Positions 46,945-59,918 are shown, counted from the stretch's first letter. The stretch is 64,000 bases of DNA from Bos javanicus (GCF_032452875.1 NC_083873.1:71669987-71733986), one strand, 5' to 3'. Notes: generated by a model from the sequence alone, not told the origin. Numbers and translations: made by a program.

Positions 46945-47440
46945 TTTTATATTTTTTTTATTGAAGTAAATGTACATAAGATCAAACTTATCATTTTGAC
47001 CATTTTAAAGTATACATTTCTCTGGCAGTTAGTACATTGACACTCTTGTGCAAAAATCAACTTCACCATCAATCTCCATAACTTTTTTTTTATCTTTCCC
47101 AAGTGAAACTGTACTCATTAAATGACTCCCCAGTCTTCCCTTCCCCCAGCTTCTGGCAACCACTGTTACAATTGCTGTCTCTGAATTTGACTAGTTTGTA
47201 CCTTATGTCAGTAGAATCATGCTGTATTTTTCTTTTTGTGACTGACTTATTTCACTTACTATATAATGTTTTCAAATTTAATCCAAGTTGGGAGTATGTT
47301 TTAGAATTCCCTTCCTTTTTGAGGCTGAATAGTATTCCATTCTGCTTATGTAACACACTTCGTTTATCTGCTCATCACTTGGGTTGCTTCCGCCTTCTGG
47401 CTGTTGTGAAAATACTGCTGTGAACCCAGATGTACATGTA
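46945..47440 (-). mobile_element. Old L1, antisense 3' part
   Basis: tattgaagtaaatgtacata and catcattttgaccattttaa-like sequence, then reverse ORF2. 47441-48024, up to the UTR exon, holds nothing identified. Confidence 0.68.
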
Positions 47441-48024
47441 ATACTATACATGTAATACTATAACTCAGAGAAAATAAGCAATTAGCATTTTGGTATATAC
47501 TTCTTTCTTATGTTTGATTTGTAATAAATATGCACACATGCATAGACATATGTATATAATTCTTATAGAAATTATCTTCAAAATAAGTTTTTATCAGTTA
47601 TTTTGTTTTGTTCTGGGGGGAAATTCTAAGATACTTGTAAAAATATTTGATTCTCCCTAAAACATGCTATTTTAAGACTCAGACAACATAATTTACAATA
47701 CTTGTTTGTAGTTTTAAACCTAGACATCATATTAGCTCTTATTTTGGGTGAGTTTTCTCAATTAACATTCTCTGTTACCCTGTTCTTTTCACTGCGTATC
47801 ATTCTTTTAGTACTCATACTTTGACATGCTTTTGTAATTTAAGAAGAATATCTTTTAAAATAGAGAACAATACTTCTTAACTATTAAATGTAGCTTGATT
47901 GTGGGCAAGTTTTTATTAGAGACTGTAATTTCAGTTAAAACATTACTGAATTTCAGTTTTTCATGAATGTACTAATTTTATCATTTTTTTCTTTAACCCA
48001 TCTTTCCTCTCCCCCTTTTTTCAG

Positions 48025-49245
48025 AATGTTGGCTTTCCGTGAGTTGGAAAGGACAAACAGTAATGAAATATTTGAATTACTTGTTCCTGAAAATCATGAA
48101 CATTGACACAGATTCTACCTCTGTCAACTTTTATTTAAATCAGTGAATATTTTTGTAAAAAATTTGGTTTAAAAGAGCTGTACTTTGTGTAAATTTTTAT
48201 ACGTATGACAGAATATATATTCATAGTGCTAACTGATGTTATATCTGTATTTTTATTATTCCTGACTTAAATTACTCCTCAAAGTGTGTTTATACTGTGA
48301 ATTAATTTATTGTTCACATTATGTTTTAATAATCTTTTTCTTAGGGAGCCATAATATGTGTATGTAAATATTCTTACAGTGCTTGTTTTTAAAGTGTATT
48401 TGGTTTCCATGTCTGTATTTATAACCCATATTTTTAATGCATTCACAAAGGATGATCAACTTTGATGCTAGGCTGTCATGTTTAACTTTTTTCTTCTAAA
48501 TGTGAAATTAATTATTTTCCAATTTGGTGTCTGTCATTGAGGGAATTATATTCAGGTCTTATAAAAGCAGAGGTCTTGATAAAATAATGGTTATCATATA
48601 TAATTTGTTATTACCAACTAGAACTATGATGGCAAAGATACATTCATATATTACATACAATATTATACTATTTTGGCTATCACATGAACTCTTCATATAA
48701 TACAAATGCTGTCAAACTTAAACTAAATGCTATATTTAGAATTTTATATAATAATAGAACAGAAACTTGGGATATTTTTCAGTAAATAAAATTCCTCACT
48801 GTACTAATGTAAAACTTTGAGTGCAAAAGGATATGGGGTAAATACAGTAAAACATTTTGTTACGATTCCAGTATACATTCAATAATACTCAGTTTTCTGC
48901 TTCTAAATCTGTGTGTTGTAACTTATCAGTCTTCCAGAATAGTATGTAAACACTGACCTATTGTGGCATATTAAATAGAAAGCAGCTTTTTACCATCAAT
49001 TTCAAAGTTGTAACGTTAAGAATTTATATATATATACAGATATTAATATAAGAACATAAGTAAAAAAGAGATTGTCATACAAAAATGAATCGTGTTTGAA
49101 CCATACACATTTGAAGAAAATCCTGTTCTTAATAGATTTCATTATGATTAAAAAAGAACTTAAAAACTAACATAAAATGGAAGACCGATTATTTATGATA
49201 CATTTTATTTCTTCCTCTGGTTTAATAAAGTGAAGTTTGTAAATG
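48025..49245 (+). other. CEP135: CEP135 terminal 3'-UTR exon
   Basis: A strong acceptor, a long pyrimidine run ending ttttttcag at 48016-48024, fits the donor at 43692. The sequence after it is A/T-rich, has no long ORF and carries no young repeat, as expected of a UTR. The end is placed after AATAAA at 49224-49229, which is followed by a GT-rich element (tgtttgtgtgtgc). This would make a UTR of about 1.2 kb. The exact end is inferred, not seen. Confidence 0.75.
49224..49229 (+). terminator. Likely main CEP135 poly(A) signal AATAAA
   Basis: A canonical hexamer with a GT-rich downstream element about 15-30 nt later. Other hexamers at 48785-48790, 49469-49474 and 49717-49722 could give shorter or longer transcripts. 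The one at 49224 has the best downstream context. Confidence 0.6.
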
Positions 49246-50224
49246 TTTGTGTGTGCCCAGGGGTGAGCAGTGCTCTTTTTCTGAAATTAGTATTCTTTAT
49301 ATGTTTGCATTATGCCCTTTGCAGTCATTCAGTATGTACTGGAGAGTGATGGGGCTCTTCCACCATCCGTGCCATTTTATGTATTCAGTCTCCTGTGTGT
49401 GAATTCATGTATTACACCAAACGACAGTAGAAATGGGACTACTTACAGTGTCATAAGAAAAATCTTTTAATAAATATATGTAAATAATATTTAAATATTA
49501 GTCCCCCGTTTCCCCCAAAACAACAGCAAGACATATTTTGTTGAATATTTTAATGTTTTCTATAATTAAAAATGTATAGCTTGCCATAATTGTTATTTTC
49601 ATAACCATGATATTACAGTATTTTAAGTAGTTTTATCTTAAAAAACTGAATGTATTTTATAGATTTTTAAATTTGTTTTAAAAAGTTTAAATTATGGAGC
49701 TTGACATAGATTTTCAAATAAACTTTCCAGTCAATTTATTTTCTCTTTCTTAAAAATAATTTTTTATAATGATAGCAATATTCCTAATTCTAAAGTTAAG
49801 TACAATTTACTTATTCAAATCAATTTTTTTTTTTTTTTTCAAATCAAATTTTATCATGTTGGGATTTGGAGAAATTTCTGAACTCAGATTGCAGGCCCTT
49901 TTTTTTTTTAGCTGACTTAACATTTATTTCCACTTAGTTCAAAATATAAGAAATGAAGTCAAAGTTTCTGTTTGAAATCCATCTACACAATGGTTGAACA
50001 GGCTTTGTGTTTATGTGTACAGTTTTCTCTCTTATAAATACTGTTTGTTGACTACATTAATTATCATTGAATATGCCACCTGCTACCTCACCTTATTACA
50101 GCCTATCAGACATCTGATCTCATACCCCTCTCTTTTTTCATCTTAGAAAATTTTAGTTCCTAGCTTATGATCTTAACTCCATTACTTCTACCCTCAGTCT
50201 TTATGTCAATATCTTCTTGCAACA
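49246..50224 (+). other. Downstream flank of CEP135, unassigned
   Basis: A/T-rich sequence with two more AATAAA hexamers and T-runs at 49827-49842 and 49902-49911. No repeat named. Confidence 0.5.
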
Positions 50225-50425
50225 GTGGTTATTAACCAGGCTTGCATATTGGAGTTACCTGAAATTTTCTAATAAAAAACTAATTTCTGAATCCTGCCAT
50301 CAGCCCAAGTAAATCAGAATCTCTGTGAGGTGTTGAGCTCTTTTTTTAAGCTTTAGTTTCTCTAGATGACTCTCATGTGTGGCCAGGATTTAAAAATGCT
50401 AATTGAGAAACTGACCCACCATATT
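50225..50425 (+). mobile_element. MER5A-type fragment
   Basis: agtggttattaaccaggctt, taaatcagaatctctgtgag and taattgagaaac follow MER5 order loosely. Confidence 0.5.
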
Positions 50426-50909
50426 GACTTCATGACTCATTAATGGGACTCAACCTATAGTTTGAAAATACAGCTCTAGATCTTGTCATTACCTCCAAAA
50501 CTCTTGTTAACTATTAGCATCCGACTTCCTCCTCTTTCTAGGTAACTCTGTTTATTATGTCTATCCTGACAGTTCTTTGGCTCTTAACAGGATCTTGTAA
50601 CAGTTGATTCTGTCACCTATCCCCCATCTACAAGTCCATCGCTCACTTTCCTCTTTATATAGCATAGACATTATTTTCCTTGCATATACTCTCAATTCCC
50701 TTGTCCCTGTGAACTGAAAACTCAAATCTTGTGTATATGAAATTACTTCAACTACTCTGCACCTGTGCCTAAGTTGCTGATAATGCCTGGAGAAAAAAAC
50801 AATGATGCTGACTCTTTTCACTTGAAATATGGCCCTGAAAATCAAGGCCCACAACACCCTGTAAGAATAGTTAAAACATTTTCCTGATCAGTTAACACTT
50901 TTTTTCCCC

Positions 50910-51420
50910 AACAAGTATTTCACACCTTCTCCTCTTTACTCAGACCTTCTATCCTCCTTCCATCTCGCGCTCAGCTTGTTTCTTTTTTCACTGTGTGCAT
51001 ACACCTTCCTTCTCTCGTGTTCTATCCATGAACCATCAATCCTCTAGCTGTTCTGTCTAGTTGTGACCAGTGTTCATTCCTTCTACTACTCGGAAGACTC
51101 CTGCAGTTAAGCCCACATTCCTAGTCATTTTTGCTGTATTGGCTTGTTCCCACTTGTATACATACCTCTCATTTTTAATCTCTCATTTTAAATCCCTTGC
51201 AAACCCTACCATTCCATTTTTTGTACTCTGCAGCAAAAATTCCTTGAAAAGAGTCTTCTGAAATAATTTCACCCCACTTTTCCTTCTTGAACTATTCTAA
51301 TCACTTTATTCCCATTGCTCCAGTCAAACCGTTCTTGTCAAGGCACCAACAATCCCTATGTGTTGTTTATTTCTCTATGACCTTTTTCATACCTAATATT
51401 TCCATTAGTGCTTTTTTGTT
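50910..51420 (+). mobile_element. Possible L2 ORF fragment, sense
   Basis: Pyrimidine-rich sequence ending gttcttgtcaaggcaccaac resembles the L2 coding region. Weak. 50426-50909 is unassigned. Confidence 0.35.
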
Positions 51421-51479
51421 ACGTTTTGATATCTGATACTACTACTATTTTTCTTTGAGGAAGGATTGGGCATAAATAA

Positions 51480-52660
51480 AGCTTTAAAATAGTGCACTTG
51501 AAGATAAGATTGAGGATTCTTCCAGAAGGTATCAGAAAAAGAGATCAACAATGTAAAAAGACCATTATGGAGGTATGTACAGGAGTGCCAACATACAGGT
51601 AATAATGAGCCTTAGAAATGAAAAATAGTAGAAAGAAATGTAGAAAATAGTTATTTTACATTATTTTGAACCCCTAAGAAATAATGGAGATAAATGTCCC
51701 CAAATTAGGAAAACAGTTTGAGGTCTTCAAAGAGCTCAGAGAAAGCCAAGTAGAAAAGGAAAAACCCACATTTAGATACAATACTGAAGACAAAAGAATT
51801 TTGAAAGTGTCAGAGAAAAACACAAGTCACCTAAAAAGGATTAAGATCAGATTTACATCTGTTATGGACCAAACATATTCCCCAGAATTCCTATGTAGAA
51901 ACCCTATTCCTTAATGTGATGATAGTAGGAGAGGGGGGTCTTTGGGAGGTAATTAGGTCATGAGGATAGGGCCTTCATGAATGGGATTAGTGCCCTTGTA
52001 AAAGGAATTCCTAAAAGCTCTCTTGCCTCTATGCCACATGAGGATACAATATGTCAGTCAGTAGTCTATAACCAGAAAAGAGCTCTCACCAGAACCTAAC
52101 CATGGCGGCAACCTTATCTTGGACTTCTGCCTCCAGAACTGTGAGAAATTTCTATTGTTTGTCAATGATAAATTATTGGTAAATTATTTTAGCAATTCAA
52201 ACAGACAGAGGTAACATCAAACTTCTCAATAACTACCCTGGAAACAAGCAACATAGTATTTTTAGAATATATAAAGAAATGAATTGTGAACCTATTATTT
52301 TACAGCTAACTGCTACCATTCAAATCTGAAGGTGTAATAAAGATGTTCTTAGTCATATAAAGTCTCAGAAGGTTTGTCAAGTGAAGATCAAACTGGAGGA
52401 AGTAATGAATTGCAGAAGTACGTACAGAATATGCTGCAAGAGATGTGAGAATTAAAGATAATAACTTGGTAAAGTCTTATTTTACTAATGAAGAGGGACA
52501 AAAAAAGAAAAATAAAAATTAAGGCTAAAAATTTTAGAATGTGTATATCACCAATGTTCTGGATAGAGAAAGAGAAGAAAGGAACACAAGAAGAGGCAAA
52601 ATACTTGTTAGGAGAAAATGTAAATCTTGATATTTCAGAAATCAGCGAGAAAGGATAACA
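51480..52660 (+). mobile_element. Ancient L1 3' region, sense, split by an LTR
   Basis: gaccattatggaggtatgta-type and cctattattttacagctaac ... aggtgtaataaagatgttct fit an old L1 3' region on both sides of the LTR at 51860-52205. The ORF at 51684-51914 is within it. Confidence 0.55.
51860..52205 (+). mobile_element. MaLR-type solo LTR
   Basis: It starts tgttatggaccaaac and has ctttgggaggtaattaggtc, gaatgggattagtgcccttg and gcctccagaactgtgagaaa. Only one LTR is present. Confidence 0.65.
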
Positions 52661-52687
52661 CAAATACATGTCTTAAGATGAACTATC

Positions 52688-54442
52688 CACAAAAACAGAA
52701 ATATAGACCAATGGAACAAGATAGAAAGCCCAGAAATAAACCGGTGCACCTATGGGTACCTTATTTTTTACAAAGAAGAACATACAATGGGGCAAAGACA
52801 GCCTCTTCAACAAATGGTGCTGGGAAAATGGGACAGCTACATGGAAAAAAATTAGAACGCTTCCTAACACCATACACAAAGATAAAATGGATTAAAGACC
52901 TAAATGTAAGACCAGAAACTATAAAACTCATAGAGGAAAACATAGGCAGAACACTCAATGACATAAATCAAAGCAAGATTCTGTATGACCCACCTCCTAG
53001 AGTAACAGAAGTGAAAACAAAAGAAGTGGGACCTGATTAAACTTAAAAGCTTTTTCACAGCAAAGGGAACTATATGTAAGGTGAAAAGACAATCCTCAGA
53101 ATGGGAGAAAATAATAGCAAATGAAACAACTGACAGAGGATTAATTTCCAAAATATACAAGCAGCTCATGCAACTCAATGCCAGAAAAACAAACAACCCA
53201 ATCAAAAAGAGGGAAAAAGACTTAAACAGACATTTCTCCAAAGAAGACATACAGATGGCTAACAAACACATGAAAAGATGCTCAACATTGCTCATTAGAG
53301 AAATGCAAATCAAAACTACAATGAGATATCACCTCACACTGGTCAGAATGGCCATCATCAAAAAGCCTACAAACAATAAATGCTGGAGAGGGTGTGTAGA
53401 AAACGGAATGCTCTTGCACTGTTGGGTGGGAATGTAAATTGATACAGCCACTATGGAAGACGGTATGGCGAGACCTTAAAAAACCAGGAATAAAACCACC
53501 ATGCTACTGCTAAGTCACTTCAGTCATGTCCGACTCTGTGCGAGCCCATAGACGGCAGCCCACCAGGCTCCCCTGTCCCTGGGATTCTCCAGGCAAGAAC
53601 ACTGGAGTGGGTTGCCATTTCCTTCTCCAATGCATGAAAATGAAAAGTGAAAGTGAAGTCGCTCAGTCGTGTCCAACTCTTAGCAACCCCATGGACTGCA
53701 GCCTACCAGGCACCTCCGTCCATGGGATTTTCCAGGCAAAAGTACTGGAGTGGGGTGCCATTGCCTTCTCCAAAACCACCATATGACCCAGCAATCCCAT
53801 TCCTAGGCATATACCCTGAGGAAATAAAAAATGAAAAAAACACATGTATCCCATTGTTCATTGCAGCAGTGTTTACAATAGCTAGAACATGGAAGCAACC
53901 TACATGTCCATCAACAGATGAATGGATAAAGAAATTGTGGTACATATACACAATGGGATATTACTTAGCCATAGAAAGGAACACATTTGAGTCAGTTCTG
54001 ATGAGGTGGATGAACCTAGAACCTATTATACAGTGAAGTGAGTCAGAAAGAGAAAGGTAAATATCATATTCTAATGCATCTATTCAAAATCCAGAAACAG
54101 GGTACTGAAGAAATTATTTTCCAGGCAGCAATGGAGAAACAGACATAGAGAATAGACTTATGGACATGGGGAGAGGGGAGGAGAGGGTGAGATGCATGGA
54201 AAGAGTAACATGGAAACTTACATTACCATATGTAAAGTAGATGGCCAACCAGAATTTGCTGTATGGCTCAGGAAACTCAAACAGGGGCTCTGTATCAACC
54301 TAGAGGAGTGGAATGGAGAGAGAGAGGGAGGTTCAAAAGGGAAGGAATATATATACACTTATGGCTGACTCAAGTTGAGGTTTGACAGAAAACAACAAAA
54401 TTCTGTAAAGCAATTATCCTTCAATAATAAATTTTAAAAAGC
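52688..54442 (+). mobile_element. Young L1 3' part, sense, carrying BOV-A2
   Basis: The ORF2 C-terminal region is readable in sense, with frame breaks (ORFs 52627-53040, 53081-53437 and 53647-54036), then the 3' UTR and an aataataaattttaaaaa tail. aactatc occurs at 52681-52687 and 54443-54449 as a short target duplication. Confidence 0.88.
53503..53771 (-). repeat. BOV-A2 SINE dimer nested in L1
   Basis: Reverse BOV-A2 flanked by a perfect 11-bp duplication aaaaccaccat at 53492-53502 and 53772-53782. Removing it restores the L1 ORF2 sequence. Confidence 0.95.
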
Positions 54443-54725
54443 AACTATCAAAATGGTTAACAATACATTTATATAGAACTTTATTTTTACCACTTTCTTA
54501 GAGTTTTACATATATTAAATCATTTAATTCCCACAACCACCATATACTATTTTTATTCTCATTTTATTCTTTTATTCTCATTATAATTTAAGTATCCATG
54601 GGCAAATCTTGCCTGTGCTAAAATAATTTAGACTGATAATCATTTAATAAACCACTAAAAAATGTGGGACACAGCTAAAGTATGAGTAATTAGAGGAAAA
54701 TCTGTTATTTTAGTTATGTTAATAA

Positions 54726-55570
54726 GAAGCACAAGCTGGAATCAAGATTGCTGGGAGAAATATCAATAACCTCAGATATGCAGATGACACCACCCTTCTG
54801 GTAGAAAGTGAAGAGGAACTAAAAAGCCTCTTGATGATGGTGAAAGAGGAGAGTGAAAAAGTTGGCTTAAAATTCAACATTCAGAAAACGAGGATCATGG
54901 CATCTGGTCCCATCACTTCATGGGAAATAGATGGGAAAATGGTAGAAACAGTGTCAGACTTTATTTTTGGGGGCTCCAAAATCACTGCAGATGGTGACTG
55001 CAGCCATGAAATTAAAAGACGCTTACTCCTTGGAAGGAAAGTTATGACCAACCTAGACAGCATATTGAAAAGCAGAGACATTACATTGCCAACAAGTGTC
55101 CGTCTAGTCAAGGCTATGGTTTTTCCTGTGGTCATGTATGGATATGAGAGTTGGACTGTGAAGAAAGCTGAGCACCGAAGAATTGATGCTTTTAAACTGT
55201 GGTGTTGGAGAAGACTCTTGAGAGTCCCTTGGACTGCAAGGAGATCCAACCAGTCCATTCTGAAGGAGAACAGCCCTGGGATTTCTTTGGAAGGAATGAT
55301 GCTAAAGCTGAAACTCCAGTACTTTGGCCACCTCACGCGAAGAGTTGACTCATTGGAAAAGACTCTGATGCTGGGAGGGATTGGGGGCAGGAGGAGAAGG
55401 GGACGACAGAGGATGAGATGGCTGGATGGCATCACTGACTTGATGGACGTGAGTCTGAGTGAACTCCAGGAGTTGGTGATGGACAGGGAGGCCTGGTGTG
55501 CTGCGATTCATGGGGTTGCAAAGAGTTGGACACGACTGAGCTACTGAACTGAACTGAACTGAACTGAATC
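54726..55570 (+). mobile_element. BovB LINE 3' part, sense
   Basis: The ORF 54831-55547 (238 aa) is the intact C-terminal part of the RT ORF: MASGPITSWEIDGKMVETVS, YESWTVKKAEHRRIDAFKLW, ending GVAKSWTRLSY. The catalytic N-terminal core is mostly missing, so it cannot be active. The 3' end has four to five actga-type pentamers. Confidence 0.92.
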
Positions 55571-55735
55571 AGGAAATAAAACTGTTCACAAATAAGCATT
55601 TAACTCAAGAAAATTTAAAATGCTGAAATTTGGTACAAGAATATAGAACTCAATGAGAACAACATGTATTAAAGATATTGATGGACAATCAAATACTATG
55701 TAAAGATCGGGATTTTATTTTACCTTAGTTGCAAG

Positions 55736-55738
55736 TGA

Positions 55739-55779
<41 letters not shown>

Positions 55780-55977
55780 TCGCTCAGTCATGTCTGACTC
55801 TTTGTGGCCCGATGGACTGTAGCCCGCCAGACTCCTCTGTTCATGGAGTTTCCAGGCAAGAATACTGGAGTGGGTAGCCATTCCCTTCTCTAGGGGATCT
55901 TCCCAACCCAGGGAACAAACCCAGGTTTCCTGCATTGCAGGCAGATTCTTTACCATCTGAGCCATCAGGGAAGCCTC
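55736..55977 (-). repeat. Bov-tA SINE with (GT)15 tail
   Basis: Head at the right (gccatcagggaagcct), body, then (GA)4 and (GT)15 at 55741-55770 as the expanded tail. Nine-bp duplication agttgcaag at 55727-55735 and 55978-55986. Confidence 0.93.
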
Positions 55978-56021
55978 AGTTGCAAGCTAATAAGTTAACC
56001 TATTAGTGTTTCCTAGACACA

Positions 56022-57329
56022 GAAATTGCCAAAGAATGCTCAAACTACCACACAATTGCACTCATCTCACACGCTAGCAAAGTAATGCTCAAAATTCTTC
56101 AAGCTAGGGTTCAACAATATGTGAACCGCGAACTTCCAGATGTTCAAGCTGGTTTTAAAAAAGGCAGAAGAGCCAGAGATCAAATTGCCAACATCCACTG
56201 GATCATCGAAAAAGCAAGAGAGTCCAGAAGAACATCTATTTCTGCTTTATTGACTATACCAAAGCCTTTGACTGTGTGGATCACAATAAACTGTGGAAAA
56301 TTCTGAAAGAGATGGGAATACCAGACCACCTGACCTGTCTTTGAGAAATCTGTATGCTGGTCAAGAAGCCACAGTTAGAACTGGACATGGAACAATAGAC
56401 TGGTTCCAAATAGGAAAAGGAGTACGTCAAGGCTGTATATTGTCACCCTGCTTATTTAACTTATGTGCAGAGTACATCATGAGAAATGCTGGGCTAGATG
56501 AAGCACAAGCTGGAATCAAGATTGCTGGGAGAAATATCAATAACCTCAGATATGCACATGACACCACCCTTATAGCAGAAAGTGAAGAGGAACTAAAGAG
56601 CCTCTTGATGAAACTGAAAGTGGAGAGTGAAAAGTTGGCTTAAAACTCAACATTCAGAAAACAAAGATCATGGCATCCGGTCCCATCACTTCATGGGAAA
56701 TAGATGGGGAAACAGTGGAAACAGTGACAGACTTTATTTTGGGATGCTCCAACATCACTGCAGATGGTGATTGCAGGCATGAAATTAAAAGACGCTTACT
56801 CCTTGAAAGAAAAGTTATGACCAACCTAGACAGCATATTCAAAAGCAGAGATATTACTTTGCCAACAAAGGCCCGTCTAGTCAAGGCTATGGTGTTTCCA
56901 ATAGTCATGCATGGATATGAGAGTTGGGTTATAAAGAAAGCTGAGTGCCAAAGAATTGATCCTTTTGAACTGTGGTGTTGGAGAAGACTCTTGAGAGTCC
57001 CTTGGACTGCAAGGAGATCCAACCAGTCCATCCTAAAGGAAATCAATCCTGGGTGTTCATTGGAAGGACTGATGTTGAAGCTGAAACTTCAATACTTTGG
57101 CCACCTGATGTGAAGAGCTGACTCATTTGAAAAGATCCTGATGCTGAGAAAGATTGAAGGTGAGAGGAGAAGGAGACAACAGAGGATTAAATGGCTGTAT
57201 GGCATCACTGACTCAATGGACACGAGTTTGAGTAGACTCTGGGAGTTGGTAATGGACAGGGAGGCCTGGCATGCTGCAGTCCATGGGGTCGCAAAGAGTT
57301 GGACAGGACTGAGCTACTGAACTGAACTG
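56022..57329 (+). mobile_element. BovB LINE 3' part, sense
   Basis: ORFs 56085-56306, 56293-56643 and 56670-57113 are consecutive RT fragments in different frames, with NLRYAHDTTLIAESEEELKS showing YAHD instead of YADD. Target duplication agacaca at 56015-56021 and 57330-57336. Confidence 0.92.
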
Positions 57330-57336
57330 AGACACA

Positions 57337-57865
57337 AACAAAATAGGAGACTCCTGGATCAGAAACAAAGGCCCTTATTACTCATGGCAGCAAGGAGCAT
57401 AAGCATCATGTTTTCACAGTTTCTCCTTACCTCCCCAAGTCTCACGATGTAAACATGGAGGGGCTCAGATGAATGCTAAGCATGCAGTTTGGGAACACTG
57501 AACTTAACCTATGTCTTTTATAGGAGTGGGATACCAAGGAACACTTAGGAATGCGCTGAACTTAGTTAACCAGTCTCTTTAATAGCAAGCAATTGGTAAG
57601 CCTGTTCTTTGTTCCAGAAAGATACATTACTTCATCCTCCAGGGTTGTGTAAACACAGTGCTGAGAAATGGCCTGGGTGAAGATCAATCAAGGCCACCCT
57701 CAATAAGAATGCAAAGGGACACACAGGGGTCCATGGCAAATTTCCTGTCCCAAGTTATTGTATCCCTTGACCGTATATATTCTCGGCCAAACTTGAGTAT
57801 GTCACTCCATTGACCACCTGCTTAAACTGCCCAACAGACCCTGGGACCAAACCTGCTCAATGTGC
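57337..57865 (-). repeat. Probable 3' LTR of the antisense provirus
   Basis: Shares gagactcctggatcag and aaacaaaggcccttattact with 61617-61650. On the minus strand this includes an aataa-type poly(A) signal region. Its left edge is disrupted by the BovB insertion. Confidence 0.5.
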
Positions 57866-57868
57866 CTC

Positions 57869-58458
57869 AGTTCAGTTCAGTCGCTCAGTCGTGTCCGACT
57901 CTTTGCGACCCCATGAACTGCAGCACACCAGGCCTCCCTGTCCATCACCATCTCCCAGAGTTCACTCAAACTCATGTCCATCGAGTCGGTGATGCCATCC
58001 AGCCATCTCATCCTCTGTCGTCCCCTTCTCCTCCTGCCCCCAATCCCTCCCAGCCACAGAGTCAGCTCTTCGCATGAGGTGGCCAAAGTACTGGAGTTTC
58101 AGCTTCGGCATCATTCCTTCCAAAGAAATCCCAGGGCTGATTTCCTTTAGGATGGACTGGTTGGATCTCCTTGCAGTCCAAGGGACTCTCAAGAGTCTTC
58201 TCCAATACCACAGCTCAAAAGCATCAATTCTTCAGTGCTTAGCTTTCTTCACAGTCCAACTCTCACATCCATACATGACCACAGGAAAAACCATAGCCTT
58301 GACTAGATGGACCTTTGCTGGCAAAGTAATGTCTCTGCTTTTCAATATGCTGTCTAGGTTGGTCATAACTTTTCTTCCAAGGAGCAAGCGTCTTTTAATT
58401 TCATGGCTGCAGTCACCATCTGCAGTGACTTTGGAGCTCCCCCAAAATAAAGTTAGCA
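57869..58458 (-). mobile_element. BovB LINE 3' part, antisense
   Basis: (cagtt)n terminus at the left. Minus ORFs 58459-58232 and 58192-57962 are RT C-terminal pieces. It lies inside the provirus. No clean target duplication was found. Confidence 0.9.
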
Positions 58459-59707
58459 TTAATTAAGGTTAATATCAATAAGATTTCATAAGCAGAAGAC
58501 AGAAGCTAACCAGCAGTACTGACCTCAATCATACCTCCCAGGATCCCACACACAACTAACTGTTAACTATTATTGGGAGCAGAGGGTGTTATTTAAGACA
58601 CGGAGGATGTAGTCGGAAGTCATTCTGTTATCCCTTATGAATCATGCAATCTTGACTGGCTAATCTCTAGTGTCATTGCCAATGGGGCAATAGAGGAGCA
58701 AAAACCAACCCTCATCCACAATGGAGAGTCCATGGCTATCTCTCCCCTACATACAAAGAGCCCAAAGATCACAAGTCACTCCCATTTGGGGATTGTTATT
58801 AACCTTGATTTGGATCACATGTGTTTGGTTGAGAACCATGGGCTCTGTCACTGGGTTGTGGTAGACTTGAGAGTTGTACATGGCGTAACCCAAGGCCCTC
58901 AGCTGTCAGGAGAAGCATGAATTTGTATCAATCTCATTTTTAAAAGATTGTGCTCGTCTGGTGTTCATACATGTACAAGGCAGAGTCCATGCCTGGGAGC
59001 TGCCATCAATGCATCGATGCCATTAGGCATAGCAAAATAAATGGTTCAGGAATGGGTGAATTTTTCTGTTTTCATAGCACGTGGAAAGGGATGACAGGCA
59101 CAGCAACAGGTCACATTGCCAGCCACTGCAGTTTCTTGATGCAGACAGACCATATGATTTTTGTTGCCAGGCTGCAATGTAGGCTCTTTGTAGGGGACAA
59201 AGAGAGCATTCATTGCTATTGGTTTGGGCCTCACTCAAAAAATGCTGATTTGTGGGTTAGTTGATATAAAGGACCAAATAGAATGCCCAAGTGAAGCACA
59301 TACTGTCTCTAGTTGCCCCAAAGTCCAAGAAGCAAAATCTCCTTTTTGGCTGCAGGGAGTGGGGAAGTGGAGCAGACACATAGCACTTTTTCCTGGGGTG
59401 CCAGAAAAATAGAAGGTTGTGAATCTGCACATTTAAGTCCAAGAAACTTCACTTAGAAAGCAAGCCTCTGAATTTATCAGCCACCTACTGGTGTGTATGA
59501 TAGTCAGGGACCTTAAAACAAAGCCTTCTGACTTGCCAACCAACAGGGCATCACCTGTTGGGTGAAAACTTTGAAATCAGAGGGTAAAGGCACCCATGCT
59601 AAATCCTGGCTCACCCATGTGTGACAAATGATAGGGAACTCATATCATAAGCATGTCTTTATTGTCTGCACTTTTGTGATTGGGATAATCTCCAAGGACC
59701 CTTACAA

Positions 59708-59918
59708 GTGAAAGTGTTAGTCACTCAATCATGTCCAACTCTTTGTGACCCCGTGGGCTATAGACCACCAGGCTCCTCTGTCCATGGAATTCTCCAGGCC
59801 AGAATACTGGAGTGGGTAGCCATTCCCTTCTCCAGGAGATCTTCCCAACCCAGGGATCGAACCCAAGTCTCCCACACTGCAGGCAGATTCTTTACTGTCT
59901 GAGCCACCAGGGAAGCCC
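59708..59918 (-). repeat. Bov-tA SINE
   Basis: Reverse Bov-tA: tcactcaatcatgtccaact to gagccaccagggaagccc. The flanks are not a clear duplication. Confidence 0.9.

Noticed and set aside
51684..51914. 76-codon lysine-rich ORF
   Set aside because: It lies in ancient L1 3' sequence next to a MaLR LTR. No splice sites or conservation are evident.
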